A stretch of 64,000 nt of DNA. Source: Streptomyces sp. ICC1 (GTDB lineage: Bacteria; Actinomycetota; Actinomycetes; Streptomycetales; Streptomycetaceae). Under the pieces are notes generated by a model. That model worked only from the letters and a program-made list of their open reading frames with translations. It made no database searches and had not been told where the DNA came from. This document shows positions 49,731 through 57,383 of the stretch, piece by piece (the first letter of the stretch is position 1; each line of letters begins with the position of its first letter). The stretch covers positions 4,306,267 through 4,370,266 of the forward strand of contig NZ_CP030287.1 of the NCBI RefSeq assembly GCF_003287935.1. Reading direction: 5' to 3'. The translations under genes and the position numbers were made by a program.

Positions 49731-50507
49731 ATGCTCCCGACTGTGGAGCACAATCCCGCGATACGCGAACACGCAGTCGTACTGCTGCGCCGAGGCATGA
49801 CCAACCGAGCCGTGGCCGAGCACCTCTCGGTCCCCCGCGGAACCGTGGGCTGGTGGCTCCATGAGGACCGAAAACGCCGGGGCGAAACATACACAGCGCC
49901 GACTGACTGCCCGAGGTGCACAGGCCGAGAACTCGACCAAGGCGCGTACGCCTATCTCCTCGGCCTCTACCTCGGCGACGGCCACATCATCTCGAAGCGC
50001 AAGCAGCACCACCTGTCCGTCTTCTGCGATGCCGCGTGGACCGGCCTCATCGATGCCGCCGAGGAAGCCATGCGCCTCGTCATGCCCCTGCCCAGCGTGA
50101 GTCGCCGCCACCGACAAGGCTGCGTCGAGGTCAAGTCCTACACCCACCACTGGACCTGCCTGTTCCCGCAGCACGCGCCCGGCAAGAAGCATGAGCGGCG
50201 CATCGTCCTCGAGGACTGACAGCAGGGCATCGTCGATGCCCACCCGTGGGAGTTCGTGCGGGGGCTGATCCACTCCGACGGGTGTCGGATCACGAACTGG
50301 ACCGTCCGTAACGGCAAGCGCTACGAGTACCCGCGGTACTTCTTCACCAACAAGTCGGACGACATCCGGAAGCTCTGCACCGACACCCTCGCCAAGGTCG
50401 GCGTCCAGTGGACGGTCCTGGCCCGGGGAAGCGACCCCTTCAACGTGTCCATCGCCCGCAAGGCGTCCGTCGCGCTCATGGACGCCCACATCGGGCCGAA
50501 GTACTAG
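49731..50507 (+). pseudogene. HTH/LAGLIDADG-type protein, nonsense-disrupted
   Basis: The frame encodes an N-terminal helix-turn-helix (IREHAVVLLRRGMTNRAVAEHLSVPRGTVGWWL) and a Cys-containing TDCPRCTG turn. Two LAGLIDADG-like motifs follow, YAYLLGLYLGDGHI and, past the break, EFVRGLIHSDGCR. The end is NVSIARKASVALMDAHIGPKY. A single in-frame TGA (50217-50219) interrupts it between IVLED and QQGIVDAHPW; related Streptomyces proteins, as I recall them, have Trp there, so TGG to TGA is likely. The same frame then stays open to TAG 50507. The fold recalls WhiA and stand-alone homing-endonuclease-derived regulators. It lies 100 bp after the tRNA. Read-through or expression as two pieces cannot be excluded. 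Confidence 0.75.
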
Positions 50508-50962
50508 CCGGGCAGGTCCCCGCTGCCGCCCAGGTTGGCCACCACGCGCCGCAGGGCGTCGATCGTCGCCGCGTACTGGGCGTCGTCAACACCCTCCCGC
50601 ATCCGCTCGTGGACCTTCGCGTTGCGGTCGTGCGCGCGCACGCGGCCGGCTTCGCCCGCTTCGGTGAGGGTGAGGGTGCCGTCCGCCTCCGTGAGCCAGC
50701 CTCGGGCCGTGAGGTCGTCGTAGACGGCATCGAAGTCGGTGTCCTGGTCGTCGTACGGGGTCAGCTTCTCGGTGAGGGCGGCGCGCTTCCACTGGGCGGG
50801 GGTGGCGGCCACGTGGTTGAGGGTCCACCAGTGGGGCTGGGTGAGGTTCTCCTCGGCGAGGGCGGCGCGGAGGCCGCCTATGGCGAGGTTGGCGGCTTCT
50901 CGGGCCCAGTAGCCGATGGGTTGGGCCGCGAGCTGGTCCTGTGAGTATTCCTTGATCGTCAT
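50504..50962 (-). CDS. MarR-like winged-helix regulator
   Basis: A 152-residue protein with helical dimer segments (PIGYWAREAANLAIGGLRAALAEENL; the C-terminal AATIDALRRVVANLGG). A winged-helix-like middle has QPHWWTLNHVAATPAQWKRAALTEKL and the wing FDAVYDDLTARGWLTEADGTLTLTEAGEAGRVRAHDRN. This reads as a divergent MarR-family member; ligand and targets are unknown. Its stop codon overlaps the convergent pseudogene's stop within one CTAG. The start is ATG 50962, with only a weak ribosome site. The promoter carries a MerR/SoxR-type dyad with a 19-bp spacer, so an outside activator probably controls it. Confidence 0.75.
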   Translation of the reverse strand: MTIKEYSQDQLAAQPIGYWAREAANLAIGGLRAALAEENLTQPHWWTLNHVAATPAQWKRAALTEKLTPYDDQDTDFDAVYDDLTARGWLTEADGTLTLTEAGEAGRVRAHDRNAKVHERMREGVDDAQYAATIDALRRVVANLGGSGDLPG

Positions 50963-50968
50963 ACTGCG

Positions 50969-51008
50969 AGCCTACGACCTCAAGTCACCTTGAGGTCAAG
51001 GTGACTTG
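50969..51008 (-). promoter_or_regulatory. SoxR/MerR-type promoter-operator of the MarR-like gene
   Basis: On the minus strand, -35 TTGACC (50999-50994) and -10 TAGGCT (50974-50969) are 19 bp apart. The spacer holds a dyad of ACCTCAAG and CTTGAGGT with 4 bp between (50977-50996), the geometry of MerR-family promoters and close to the Streptomyces SoxR box. A second, overlapping perfect dyad of CAAGTCACCTTGA and its complement spans 50981-51008. Confidence 0.65.
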
Positions 51009-51048
51009 GCGTGTCGGCCGCCGATGTCCGGCGCGGGCCTGGGCCCGC

Positions 51049-51651
51049 TCACGCGCGGCCCGTGAGGCCGTGCAGGACGGTGGTCACGTGGGCTTCCGCG
51101 TCGGCTGGGTCGAGGGGGGCGTGAGCGATGAGGAGGCGGTACCAGAACGGGCCGAAGACCAAGTCGACCGCGTGGTCGAGGTCCGTGGTGGCGGGGAGTT
51201 CCTCGCGGGTGACGGCCCTCGTCAACAGGGTCGCGACGATCTCGCGGCGGGTGGCGGCCCAGGCGCGGAAGGGTTCGGCGAAGGCGGGGTCGAGTTGGGC
51301 TTCCGCCATGAGGCCGGTGAGGGCTTTGGTGCGGACGGGGTCGTGGCCGATGCGGTAGAGGTCGGTGACGAAGGCGGTGAGGTCGCCCGCGAGGGTGCCG
51401 GTGTCGGGTTCGGGGACGCGGGTGGCGGTTTCGTGGGCGTAGGCGTCCATGACGAGGGCGGGCTTGGACTTCCACCAGCGGTAGACGGTGCTTTTGGCGA
51501 CGTTGGCGCGTTTGGCGACGCCTTCGATGGTGAGGGCTCCGTAGCCGCTCTCGACGAGGAGCGCGGCGGTGGCTTCGAGGACGGAGTGGTGGGCGTCTTC
51601 GTTGCGGAGGCGGCCGCCGGTGCGGGGGTTGCCCGAAGGAGTGATTGACAC
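51049..51651 (-). CDS. TetR-family transcriptional repressor
   Basis: 200 residues. The N-terminal HTH is SVLEATAALLVESGYGALTIEGVAKRANVAKSTVYRWWKSKPALV (classic TetR). The C-terminal ligand/dimer domain DLTAFVTDLYRIG...AFRAWAATRREIVATLLTRAVTREELPATTDLDHAVDLVFGPFWYRLLIA is of the TetR_C type common in actinomycetes. The start is GTG 51651. It is divergent from the alpha/beta hydrolase gene across 83 bp that hold a 26-bp palindrome, so it probably represses both itself and the hydrolase. Confidence 0.92.
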   Translation of the reverse strand: MSITPSGNPRTGGRLRNEDAHHSVLEATAALLVESGYGALTIEGVAKRANVAKSTVYRWWKSKPALVMDAYAHETATRVPEPDTGTLAGDLTAFVTDLYRIGHDPVRTKALTGLMAEAQLDPAFAEPFRAWAATRREIVATLLTRAVTREELPATTDLDHAVDLVFGPFWYRLLIAHAPLDPADAEAHVTTVLHGLTGRA

Positions 51652-51677
51652 GGCTTCAAGATAAGCCCTACCGTTTT

Positions 51678-51703
51678 ATCAAAACGCGGCGTAGCGTTTT
51701 GAT
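51678..51703. promoter_or_regulatory. Palindromic TetR operator
   Basis: ATCAAAACGC (51678-51687) and GCGTTTTGAT (51694-51703) are exact 10-bp arms around GGCGTA. The site lies between the divergent TetR and hydrolase starts. The low GC for this genome marks it as a control element. Confidence 0.75.
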
Positions 51704-51734
51704 TGATGGAGCGGGCTGATCAGGGGGTGGAGCC

Positions 51735-52403
51735 ATGGGCAAGATCGTGATCGCGCACGGGTACGGGATGGGTGCCGGGGACCACTGGTATTCGGCGGTG
51801 GGTGAGGAGTTCGCCGCCGAGGGGCATGAGGTGCGGATTCCGAACTTCCCGGAGCCGTTCGCGCCTGAGGCGGATGTGTGGCTGAAGGAGTTGGAGGAGG
51901 AGGCGGCGTCTGGCCCCGGGGGTGTGCCTGCGGGCGAGACGGTGTTGGTGGGGCACAGCCTGGGCGGGGTGAATGTGCTGCGGTTGCTTCAGCGGCACGA
52001 CACGGAGGCCGAGGGGGCGTTCGCGGGGGTGGTGTTCGTGGCGTCGATGTCCGGGGAGGTGGGGTATGAGGCGCTGGCGCCGTTCTTCACTCCGGAGTTC
52101 GACTGGCGGAAGATCCGCAGGGCGGCGCGGGAGTTCCGGGTGGTGCATGCGGCGGATGACGCGGTGACCGGGGAGAAGACCGGTGAGCACGTGTTGCGGT
52201 GTGTGCGGGAGCTGGGTGCGCAGGCGCGGGTGACCGCGTCGGGCGGGCATTGCCCGGGTTCGGGTGGGATCCGGTTGGAGTTGCCCGACGCGGTGCGTCT
52301 TATACGTGAGGTGTTGTCGTCGTCGGGGTGGGTGTCAGCGGACGGCGTCGCCGATGTGGTGGATGCGGACGAGGTTGGTGGATCCGCTGACGCCGGGGGG
52401 TGA
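51735..52403 (+). CDS. Small alpha/beta hydrolase (RBBP9/YdeN-like)
   Basis: 222 residues. It has an N-terminal IVIAHGYGMGAGDHWY, nucleophile elbow VLVGHSLGGVN (Ser), an Asp region HAADDAVTGEKTGEHV and a His in SGGHCPGS, giving a plausible Ser-Asp-His triad. This fits the RBBP9/YdeN serine-hydrolase family with unknown substrate. The fold should end near LIREVL; the last roughly 25 residues (SSSGWVSADGVADVVDADEVGG) are read from the antisense strand of the pyk 3' end, a 69-bp overlap. The start is ATG 51735 with a GGGGGTGGAG region upstream. Probably TetR-controlled. Confidence 0.85.
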   Translation: MGKIVIAHGYGMGAGDHWYSAVGEEFAAEGHEVRIPNFPEPFAPEADVWLKELEEEAASGPGGVPAGETVLVGHSLGGVNVLRLLQRHDTEAEGAFAGVVFVASMSGEVGYEALAPFFTPEFDWRKIRRAAREFRVVHAADDAVTGEKTGEHVLRCVRELGAQARVTASGGHCPGSGGIRLELPDAVRLIREVLSSSGWVSADGVADVVDADEVGGSADAGG

Positions 52404-53762
52404 GCCTGCGGTGATGACGACGATGTCGCCGGGTACGCAGCGGCCGATGCGCAGGAGTTCTTCTTCGACTTGGGCGACCATGGCGTCGGTGGAGTCGACG
52501 TGGGGGCCGAGGAAGGTTTCGACGCCCCAGGTGAGGTTGAGCTGGGAGCGGGTGGAGGCGTCGGGGGTGAAGGCGAGGAGGGGGATGGGTGAGCGGTAGC
52601 GGGAGAGCCGGCGGACGGTGTCTCCGCTCTGGGTGAAGGCGACGAGGAATTTGGCGCCGAGGAAGTCGCCCATTTCGGCGGCTGCGCGGGCGACTGCTCC
52701 GCCTTGGGTGCGGGGCTTGTTGCGGTCGGTGAGTGGGGGGAGGCCCTTGGCGAGAATGTCTTCTTCGGCGGCTTCGACGATGCGGGCCATGGTGCGGACG
52801 GTTTCGATGGGGTATTTGCCGACGCTGGTTTCGCCGGAGAGCATGACGGCGTCGGTGCCGTCGATGATGGCGTTGGCGACGTCGGATGCTTCGGCGCGGG
52901 TGGGTCGGGAGTTTTCGATCATCGAGTCGAGCATTTGGGTGGCGACGATGACGGGTTTGGCGTTGCGCTTGGCGAGCTTGACGGCGCGCTTCTGGACGAT
53001 GGGGACTTGTTCGAGGGGCATTTCGACGCCGAGGTCGCCGCGGGCGACCATGATGCCGTCGAAGGCGGCGACGATGTCGTCGATGTTTTCGACGGCTTGG
53101 GGCTTTTCGACCTTGGCGATGACGGGGAGGCGTCGGCCTTCTTCGTCCATGATGCGGTGGACGTCTTCGATGTCGCGGCCGCTGCGGACGAAGGAGAGGG
53201 CGATGACGTCGGCGCCGGTGCGCAGGGCCCAGCGGAGGTCGTCGATGTCTTTTTCGGAGAGGGCGGGGACGGAGACTGCGACGCCGGGGAGGTTGAGTCC
53301 CTTGTGGTCGGAGACCATGCCGCCTTCGATGACGCGGGTGTGGACGCGGGGTCCGTCGACTGCGGTGACTTCGAGGGTGACGCGGCCGTCGTCTACGAGG
53401 ATGCGTTCGCCGGTGGTGACGTCTTCGGCGAGGCCTTTGTAGGTGGTGCCGCAGGTGTGGCGGTCGCCTTCGTGGTCTTCGACGGTGATGGTGAATTCGT
53501 CGCCGCGTTCAAGGAGTACGGGTCCTTCGCGGAAGCGGCCCAGGCGGATCTTCGGGCCTTGAAGGTCTGCGAGGACGCCGACGCTGCGGCCGGTTTCGTC
53601 GGATGCTTTGCGGACGTGCTGGTAACGCTCCTCGTGTTCGGCGTAGTTGCCGTGGCTGAGGTTGAAGCGGGCGATGTCCATTCCGGCTTCGACCAGGGCT
53701 TTGATCTGGTCGTATGAGTCGGTGGCGGGGCCCAGGGTACATACGATTTTCGCTCGGCGCAT
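52335..53762 (-). CDS. pyk: Pyruvate kinase
   Basis: A 475-residue glycolytic enzyme making ATP and pyruvate from phosphoenolpyruvate. It has MRRAKIVCTLGPATDSYDQIKALVEAGMDIARFNLSHG, VLADLQGPKIRLGRF, and the signature VIAKVEKPQAVENIDDIV (catalytic Lys, Mg-binding Glu) with MVARGDLGVEMPLEQVPIVQK. Then come ATQMLDSMIENSRPTRAEASDVANAIIDGTDAVMLSGETSVGKYP and an intact C-terminal effector domain. The start is ATG 53762; longer upstream frames are not conserved. Its 3' end overlaps the convergent hydrolase by 69 bp. An AT-rich inverted repeat lies 55-81 bp upstream. Confidence 0.97.
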   Translation of the reverse strand: MRRAKIVCTLGPATDSYDQIKALVEAGMDIARFNLSHGNYAEHEERYQHVRKASDETGRSVGVLADLQGPKIRLGRFREGPVLLERGDEFTITVEDHEGDRHTCGTTYKGLAEDVTTGERILVDDGRVTLEVTAVDGPRVHTRVIEGGMVSDHKGLNLPGVAVSVPALSEKDIDDLRWALRTGADVIALSFVRSGRDIEDVHRIMDEEGRRLPVIAKVEKPQAVENIDDIVAAFDGIMVARGDLGVEMPLEQVPIVQKRAVKLAKRNAKPVIVATQMLDSMIENSRPTRAEASDVANAIIDGTDAVMLSGETSVGKYPIETVRTMARIVEAAEEDILAKGLPPLTDRNKPRTQGGAVARAAAEMGDFLGAKFLVAFTQSGDTVRRLSRYRSPIPLLAFTPDASTRSQLNLTWGVETFLGPHVDSTDAMVAQVEEELLRIGRCVPGDIVVITAGSPPGVSGSTNLVRIHHIGDAVR

Positions 53763-53816
53763 GGGGCGAGGGTATGCCCCTACCAGGGAGTAGGAAATTG
53801 GTTCCGGGTGCCCACT

Positions 53817-53843
53817 CAACAACCTTTGAGCAAAAGGTTGTTG
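53817..53843. repeat. AT-rich inverted repeat upstream of pyk
   Basis: The 11-bp arms CAACAACCTTT (53817-53827) and AAAGGTTGTTG (53833-53843) are perfect, with a 5-nt centre. TTGACAATTGTTGAA follows and adds a second, weaker dyad. The site lies 55-81 bp before the pyk start and is a candidate operator; the regulator is unknown. Confidence 0.6.
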
Positions 53844-53862
53844 ACAATTGTTGAATGTGCAT

Positions 53863-53886
53863 GGGGGTGCTCTGATGAGCACCCCC
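53863..53886 (-). terminator. Terminator of the SIMPL gene
   Basis: GGGGGTGCTC (53863-53872) and GAGCACCCCC (53877-53886) form a 10-bp stem with a TGAT loop, 36 bp past the SIMPL-domain stop and upstream of pyk. Confidence 0.75.
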
Positions 53887-53921
53887 GGGCGCCGGTTTGC
53901 TGGGGTTTCGCGGTCAGGGGT

Positions 53922-54620
53922 TCACAGCTGGGGAGGGGTCATGGTGAAGCGTGCGTTCACTTGTGCGTAGACGGTTTGGCGCTGGGGTTCGAGGTCGAGG
54001 GCGGGGGGGCCTGCGTCTTCGGTGCCGCTGAAGGCCATGGTGCGCATGCCGGCGCCGGCTGCTTGGAAGGGGGCGGGGGTGTTTTCGGCGCCGAGGTCGG
54101 CGAGTTCGACGAGGGCGGCGAGGTTGGCGCCGAGTGCGGTGGCGTATTCGCGGGCGCGCTGGACGGCTTCGAGTACGGCTTGGCGGCGGGCTTCGCCGTG
54201 GGCGGGTGAGGTGGGGCGCAGGGCCCACCAGGGGCCGTCGACCTGGGTGAGTTCGAGGTCGGCGAGGCGGGTGGTGAGTTCGCCCAGGGTGGTGAAGTCG
54301 TTGAGTTCGGCGGTGAGGTGTACGCGTCCGTGGTAGGCGCGGATGCGTTCGCCGCGGCCGTGGCGGGTGAGTTCGGGGGTGATGGAGAAGGCGCCGGTTT
54401 CGAGTTTTTCGACGGGGTCGCCGTAGCTTTTGACGAGGTCGAGGACGGCGTTGTTGCGGCGGGTGAGGTCTTCGAGGGCGGTGCGCCGGTCGGTGCCGCG
54501 GGCGCTGACGGTGATGCCGATGCGGGCAATCTCGGGGTCGACTTCGAGGCGGGCTTCGCCGCGGACTGCGACGCGGGGGACTTCGGGGGTTCCGTAGGGC
54601 TGCGATGCGTCCTGGGTCAT
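53922..54620 (-). CDS. SIMPL-domain (DUF541) protein
   Basis: A 232-residue protein of the SIMPL/DUF541 family. It has VAVRGEARLEVDPEIARIGITVSARGTDRRTALEDLTRRNNAVLDLVKSYG, then HGRVHLTAELNDFTTLGELTTRLADLELTQVDGPWWAL and EARRQAVLEAVQRAREYATALG, and ends in a beta-rich VYAQVNARFTMTPPQL. Members are often envelope-associated (BP26, oxidative stress), but no signal peptide is visible here, so a cytoplasmic place is likelier. The start is ATG 54620. It is a single gene, divergent from the nucleotidase. Confidence 0.88.
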   Translation of the reverse strand: MTQDASQPYGTPEVPRVAVRGEARLEVDPEIARIGITVSARGTDRRTALEDLTRRNNAVLDLVKSYGDPVEKLETGAFSITPELTRHGRGERIRAYHGRVHLTAELNDFTTLGELTTRLADLELTQVDGPWWALRPTSPAHGEARRQAVLEAVQRAREYATALGANLAALVELADLGAENTPAPFQAAGAGMRTMAFSGTEDAGPPALDLEPQRQTVYAQVNARFTMTPPQL

Positions 54621-54761
54621 GGCTTCACTGTCGCACTGACGCTCGTGGGGGTGTGGTCATCGGATCGAAACCTGTGGGGGGTGTTGCGGCTTGTTACTGC
54701 TGGGTCAGAATCTACGCGCGTTGCACTACCTGTACGCGCGCACCTCACAAGGGGAGATGGC

Positions 54762-56573
54762 ATGGCATTCGACCGTAGGACATTCCTGGGCACTTCGGCT
54801 GCCACGGGTGCGGCCGTGGCGCTGGCGGGGGCCACGAGCACCCCGGCCGCCGCGGCTGACGGGGTCGCGGGCGCGGCTTCGGCCGGGGGGCCGAAGACGT
54901 ACGCGTTCACGGTGATGGGGACGACGGACCTGCACGGGAACGTCTTCAACTGGGACTACTTCACGGACAAGGAGTTCGACGACAAGGCGCACAACGACAT
55001 CGGTCTGGCGAAGATCTCGACGCTGGTCAATGAGGTGCGGGCGCAGAAGGGGCGGCGCAACACGCTGCTGATCGATGCGGGTGACACCATTCAGGGCACG
55101 CAGTTGTCGTATTACTACGCGAAGGTGGATCCGATCACCGCGCGGCGTGGTCCGGTGCATCCGATGGCGCAGGCGATGAACGCGATCGGGTATGACGCGG
55201 CGGCGCTGGGGAACCACGAGTTCAACTACGGCATTCCGGTGCTGCGCAAGTTCGAGGAGCAGTGCGACTTCCCGCTGCTGGGGGCGAACGCGCTGGATGC
55301 GAAGACGTTGCGGCCGGCGTTCCCTCCGTACAGCATGCACCGGTTGCGGACTCCGCACGGGCGGGACGTGAAGGTGGCGGTGCTGGGGCTGACGAATCCG
55401 GGGATCGCGATCTGGGACAAGGCGAACGTGCAGGGGAAGATGACGTTCCCGGGTCTTGAGGAGCAGGCGGCGAAGTACGTGCCGCGGCTGCGGTCGCTGG
55501 GGGCGGACGTGGTGATCGTGTCGGCGCATTCGGGGTCGAGCGGTACGTCGAGTTACGGGGACCAGCTTCCGTACGTCGAGAACGCGGCGGGTCTGGTGGC
55601 GGAGCAGGTGCCGGGGATCGACGCGATCTTGGTGGGGCACGCGCACACGGAGATCCCGGAGTACCGGGTGCGGAACAAGGCGACCGGCAAGGACGTGGTG
55701 CTGTCGGAGCCGTTGAAGTGGGGTCAGCGGCTGACGCTGTTCGACTTCGAGCTGACGTGGGCGAAGGGCTGCTGGTCGGTGGCGAAGGTGTCGGCCCGGG
55801 TGGTGAACTCGAATGCGGCGGTGGAGGACCCGAAGATCGTGCGGCTGCTGTCGGACGAGCACCGCAAGGTCGTGGCGTATGTGAACCAGGTGATCGGTAC
55901 GTCGACACAGGCGATGTCTTCGGCGGAGGGTCCGGTCAAGGACGTGGCGATCATCGATCTGATCAGCCATGTGCAGGCGGAGACGGTGAAAGGTGCGCTG
56001 GCGGGTACGGAGTGGGCGGGGCTGCCGGTGCTGTCGCAGGCTTCCTGTTTCTCGCGGACGGCGTCGATCCCGGCCGGCCAGGTGACGCTCAAGGATGCGG
56101 CGGGCCTGTATCCGTTCGAGAACACGCTGGAGGCGCGGCTGCTGACGGGTGCGCAGGTGAAGGCGTATCTGGAGTATTCGGCGAGGTACTTCGTGCGGAC
56201 GGCTCCGGGTGAGGTGGTGGATCCGGCGAAGCTGACGAACGCGGAGGGCACGCCGGACTACAACTACGACGCCGTGTACGGGCTGACCTATGACATCGAC
56301 GTGTCGGAGCCGGTGGGTTCGCGGATCACGGGGTTGTCGTTCCAGGGCAAGCCGGTGGATCCGGCGGCGCAGTTCGTGTTGGCGGTGAACAACTACCGGG
56401 CTTCGGGTGGCGGCAACTTCCCGCACGTGCCGCAGGCGAAGCAGTTGTGGGCGAATTCGGATGAGATCCGTAACACGATCATCCAGTGGGTGAAGGCGAA
56501 GGGGACGGTGGACCCGGCGCAGTTCGCGTCAGTGGACTGGCGGCTGACCCGGGCCGGGATACCTGTCTTCTAA
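54762..56573 (+). CDS. Secreted 5'-nucleotidase / metallophosphatase
   Basis: A 603-residue UshA-like enzyme with a Tat signal (DRRTFLGTSAATGAAVALAG). The metallophosphatase domain has VMGTTDLHGNVFNWD, LLIDAGDTIQGTQ, ALGNHEFNYG and VGHAHTEIPEY (dinuclear metal ligands). The C-terminal nucleotidase domain from about residue 370 has SQASCFSRTASIPAGQVTLKDAAGLYPFENTL and NYRASGGGNFPHV. It should hydrolyse external nucleotides or 2',3'-cyclic nucleotides to release phosphate and nucleosides. The start is ATG 54762 with AAGGGGAGA upstream. Codons end mostly in G, unlike the C-ending codons of the liv genes. Confidence 0.93.
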   Translation: MAFDRRTFLGTSAATGAAVALAGATSTPAAAADGVAGAASAGGPKTYAFTVMGTTDLHGNVFNWDYFTDKEFDDKAHNDIGLAKISTLVNEVRAQKGRRNTLLIDAGDTIQGTQLSYYYAKVDPITARRGPVHPMAQAMNAIGYDAAALGNHEFNYGIPVLRKFEEQCDFPLLGANALDAKTLRPAFPPYSMHRLRTPHGRDVKVAVLGLTNPGIAIWDKANVQGKMTFPGLEEQAAKYVPRLRSLGADVVIVSAHSGSSGTSSYGDQLPYVENAAGLVAEQVPGIDAILVGHAHTEIPEYRVRNKATGKDVVLSEPLKWGQRLTLFDFELTWAKGCWSVAKVSARVVNSNAAVEDPKIVRLLSDEHRKVVAYVNQVIGTSTQAMSSAEGPVKDVAIIDLISHVQAETVKGALAGTEWAGLPVLSQASCFSRTASIPAGQVTLKDAAGLYPFENTLEARLLTGAQVKAYLEYSARYFVRTAPGEVVDPAKLTNAEGTPDYNYDAVYGLTYDIDVSEPVGSRITGLSFQGKPVDPAAQFVLAVNNYRASGGGNFPHVPQAKQLWANSDEIRNTIIQWVKAKGTVDPAQFASVDWRLTRAGIPVF

Positions 56574-56583
56574 ACGTTTCTTC

Positions 56584-57297
56584 CTAGGGGTGCTCGACCA
56601 GCGGGAGCAGTTCGCCGAGGGGTTGGGGGCGGGTGTGCTCCCGCTGTTCGAGGCCGAAGGTGGTGAAGGCGGTGCGGGTGGGCTGGGGGTAGGCCTCTTT
56701 GCCCGTGAGGGTGTTGAGGATGGCGGCGCTGCGCCAGGCGGCGAGGCCGAGGTCGGGGGCTCCGACGCCGTGGGTGTGGCGTTCGCCGTTCTGGACGAAG
56801 ATGCTGCCGGTGACGGTGGGGTCGAGGACCATCCGGTAGCGGTCGTCGATGCGGGGGCGGCCGGAGGAGTCCTTGCGCAGGTAGGGGTCGAGGCCGGCGA
56901 GGAGGCGACTGAGGGGGCGCTCCTTGTAGCCGGTGGCGAGGACGACGGCGTCGGTGGTGAGGCGGGAGCGGGTGCCTTGTTCCACGTGTTCGAGGTGGAG
57001 TTCGACCTTGGTGGTGGCGACTCGGCCTGCGGTGCGGACGCTGACTCCGGGGGTGAGGACGGCGTCGGGCCAGCCTCCGTCGAGGGTGCGGCGGTAGAGC
57101 TCTTCGTGGATGGCGGCGATGGTGTCGGTGTCGATGCCCTTGTGGAGTTGCCATTGGGCGGGGACGAGCCGGTCGCGGACCGGTTCGGGCAGGGCGTGGA
57201 AGTAGCGGGTGTAGTCGGGGGTGAAGTGTTCCAGGCCGAGCTTGGAGTACTCCATGGGGGCGAAGGAGGGGGTGCGGGCGAGCCAGGTGAGGCGATA
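56584..57297 (-). pseudogene. Lysine N6-hydroxylase (DesB-like), 5'-truncated
   Basis: The C-terminal half of an FAD/NADPH lysine N6-monooxygenase of the type that starts desferrioxamine synthesis. Homology begins near YRLTWLARTPSFAPMEYSKLGLEHFTPDYTRYFHALPEPVRDRL. It includes ATGYKERP (the conserved ATGY near the FAD/NADP interface) and FVQNGERHTHGVGAPDLGLAAWRSAAILNTL, and runs to an intact C-terminus. A full enzyme is about 420-450 residues; the first 220 or so, with the FAD-binding GxGxxN, are absent. No desACD neighbours are present. The 3' end lies 10 bp from the convergent nucleotidase. ATG 57255 could start a 223-residue fragment behind the dre-like promoter. Confidence 0.85.
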
Positions 57298-57358
57298 AGA
57301 CCCAGCATCCAGTCCGCGAAGGGGGGTGCGGCGGGGGAAGGCGCAGCGGCGCCCAAGA

Positions 57359-57383
57359 TGGTCCAGACCAATCCTCTTGTCAA
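57359..57383 (-). promoter_or_regulatory. dre-like (DasR) promoter element
   Basis: TGGTCTGGACCA on the minus strand (57370-57359) differs at one base from the DasR-box core TGGTCTAGACCA. It sits between -35 TTGACA (57383-57378) and a possible -10 CATCTT (57360-57355), a layout typical of DasR-repressed chitin and GlcNAc genes. Only the desB remnant lies downstream. Confidence 0.55.
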
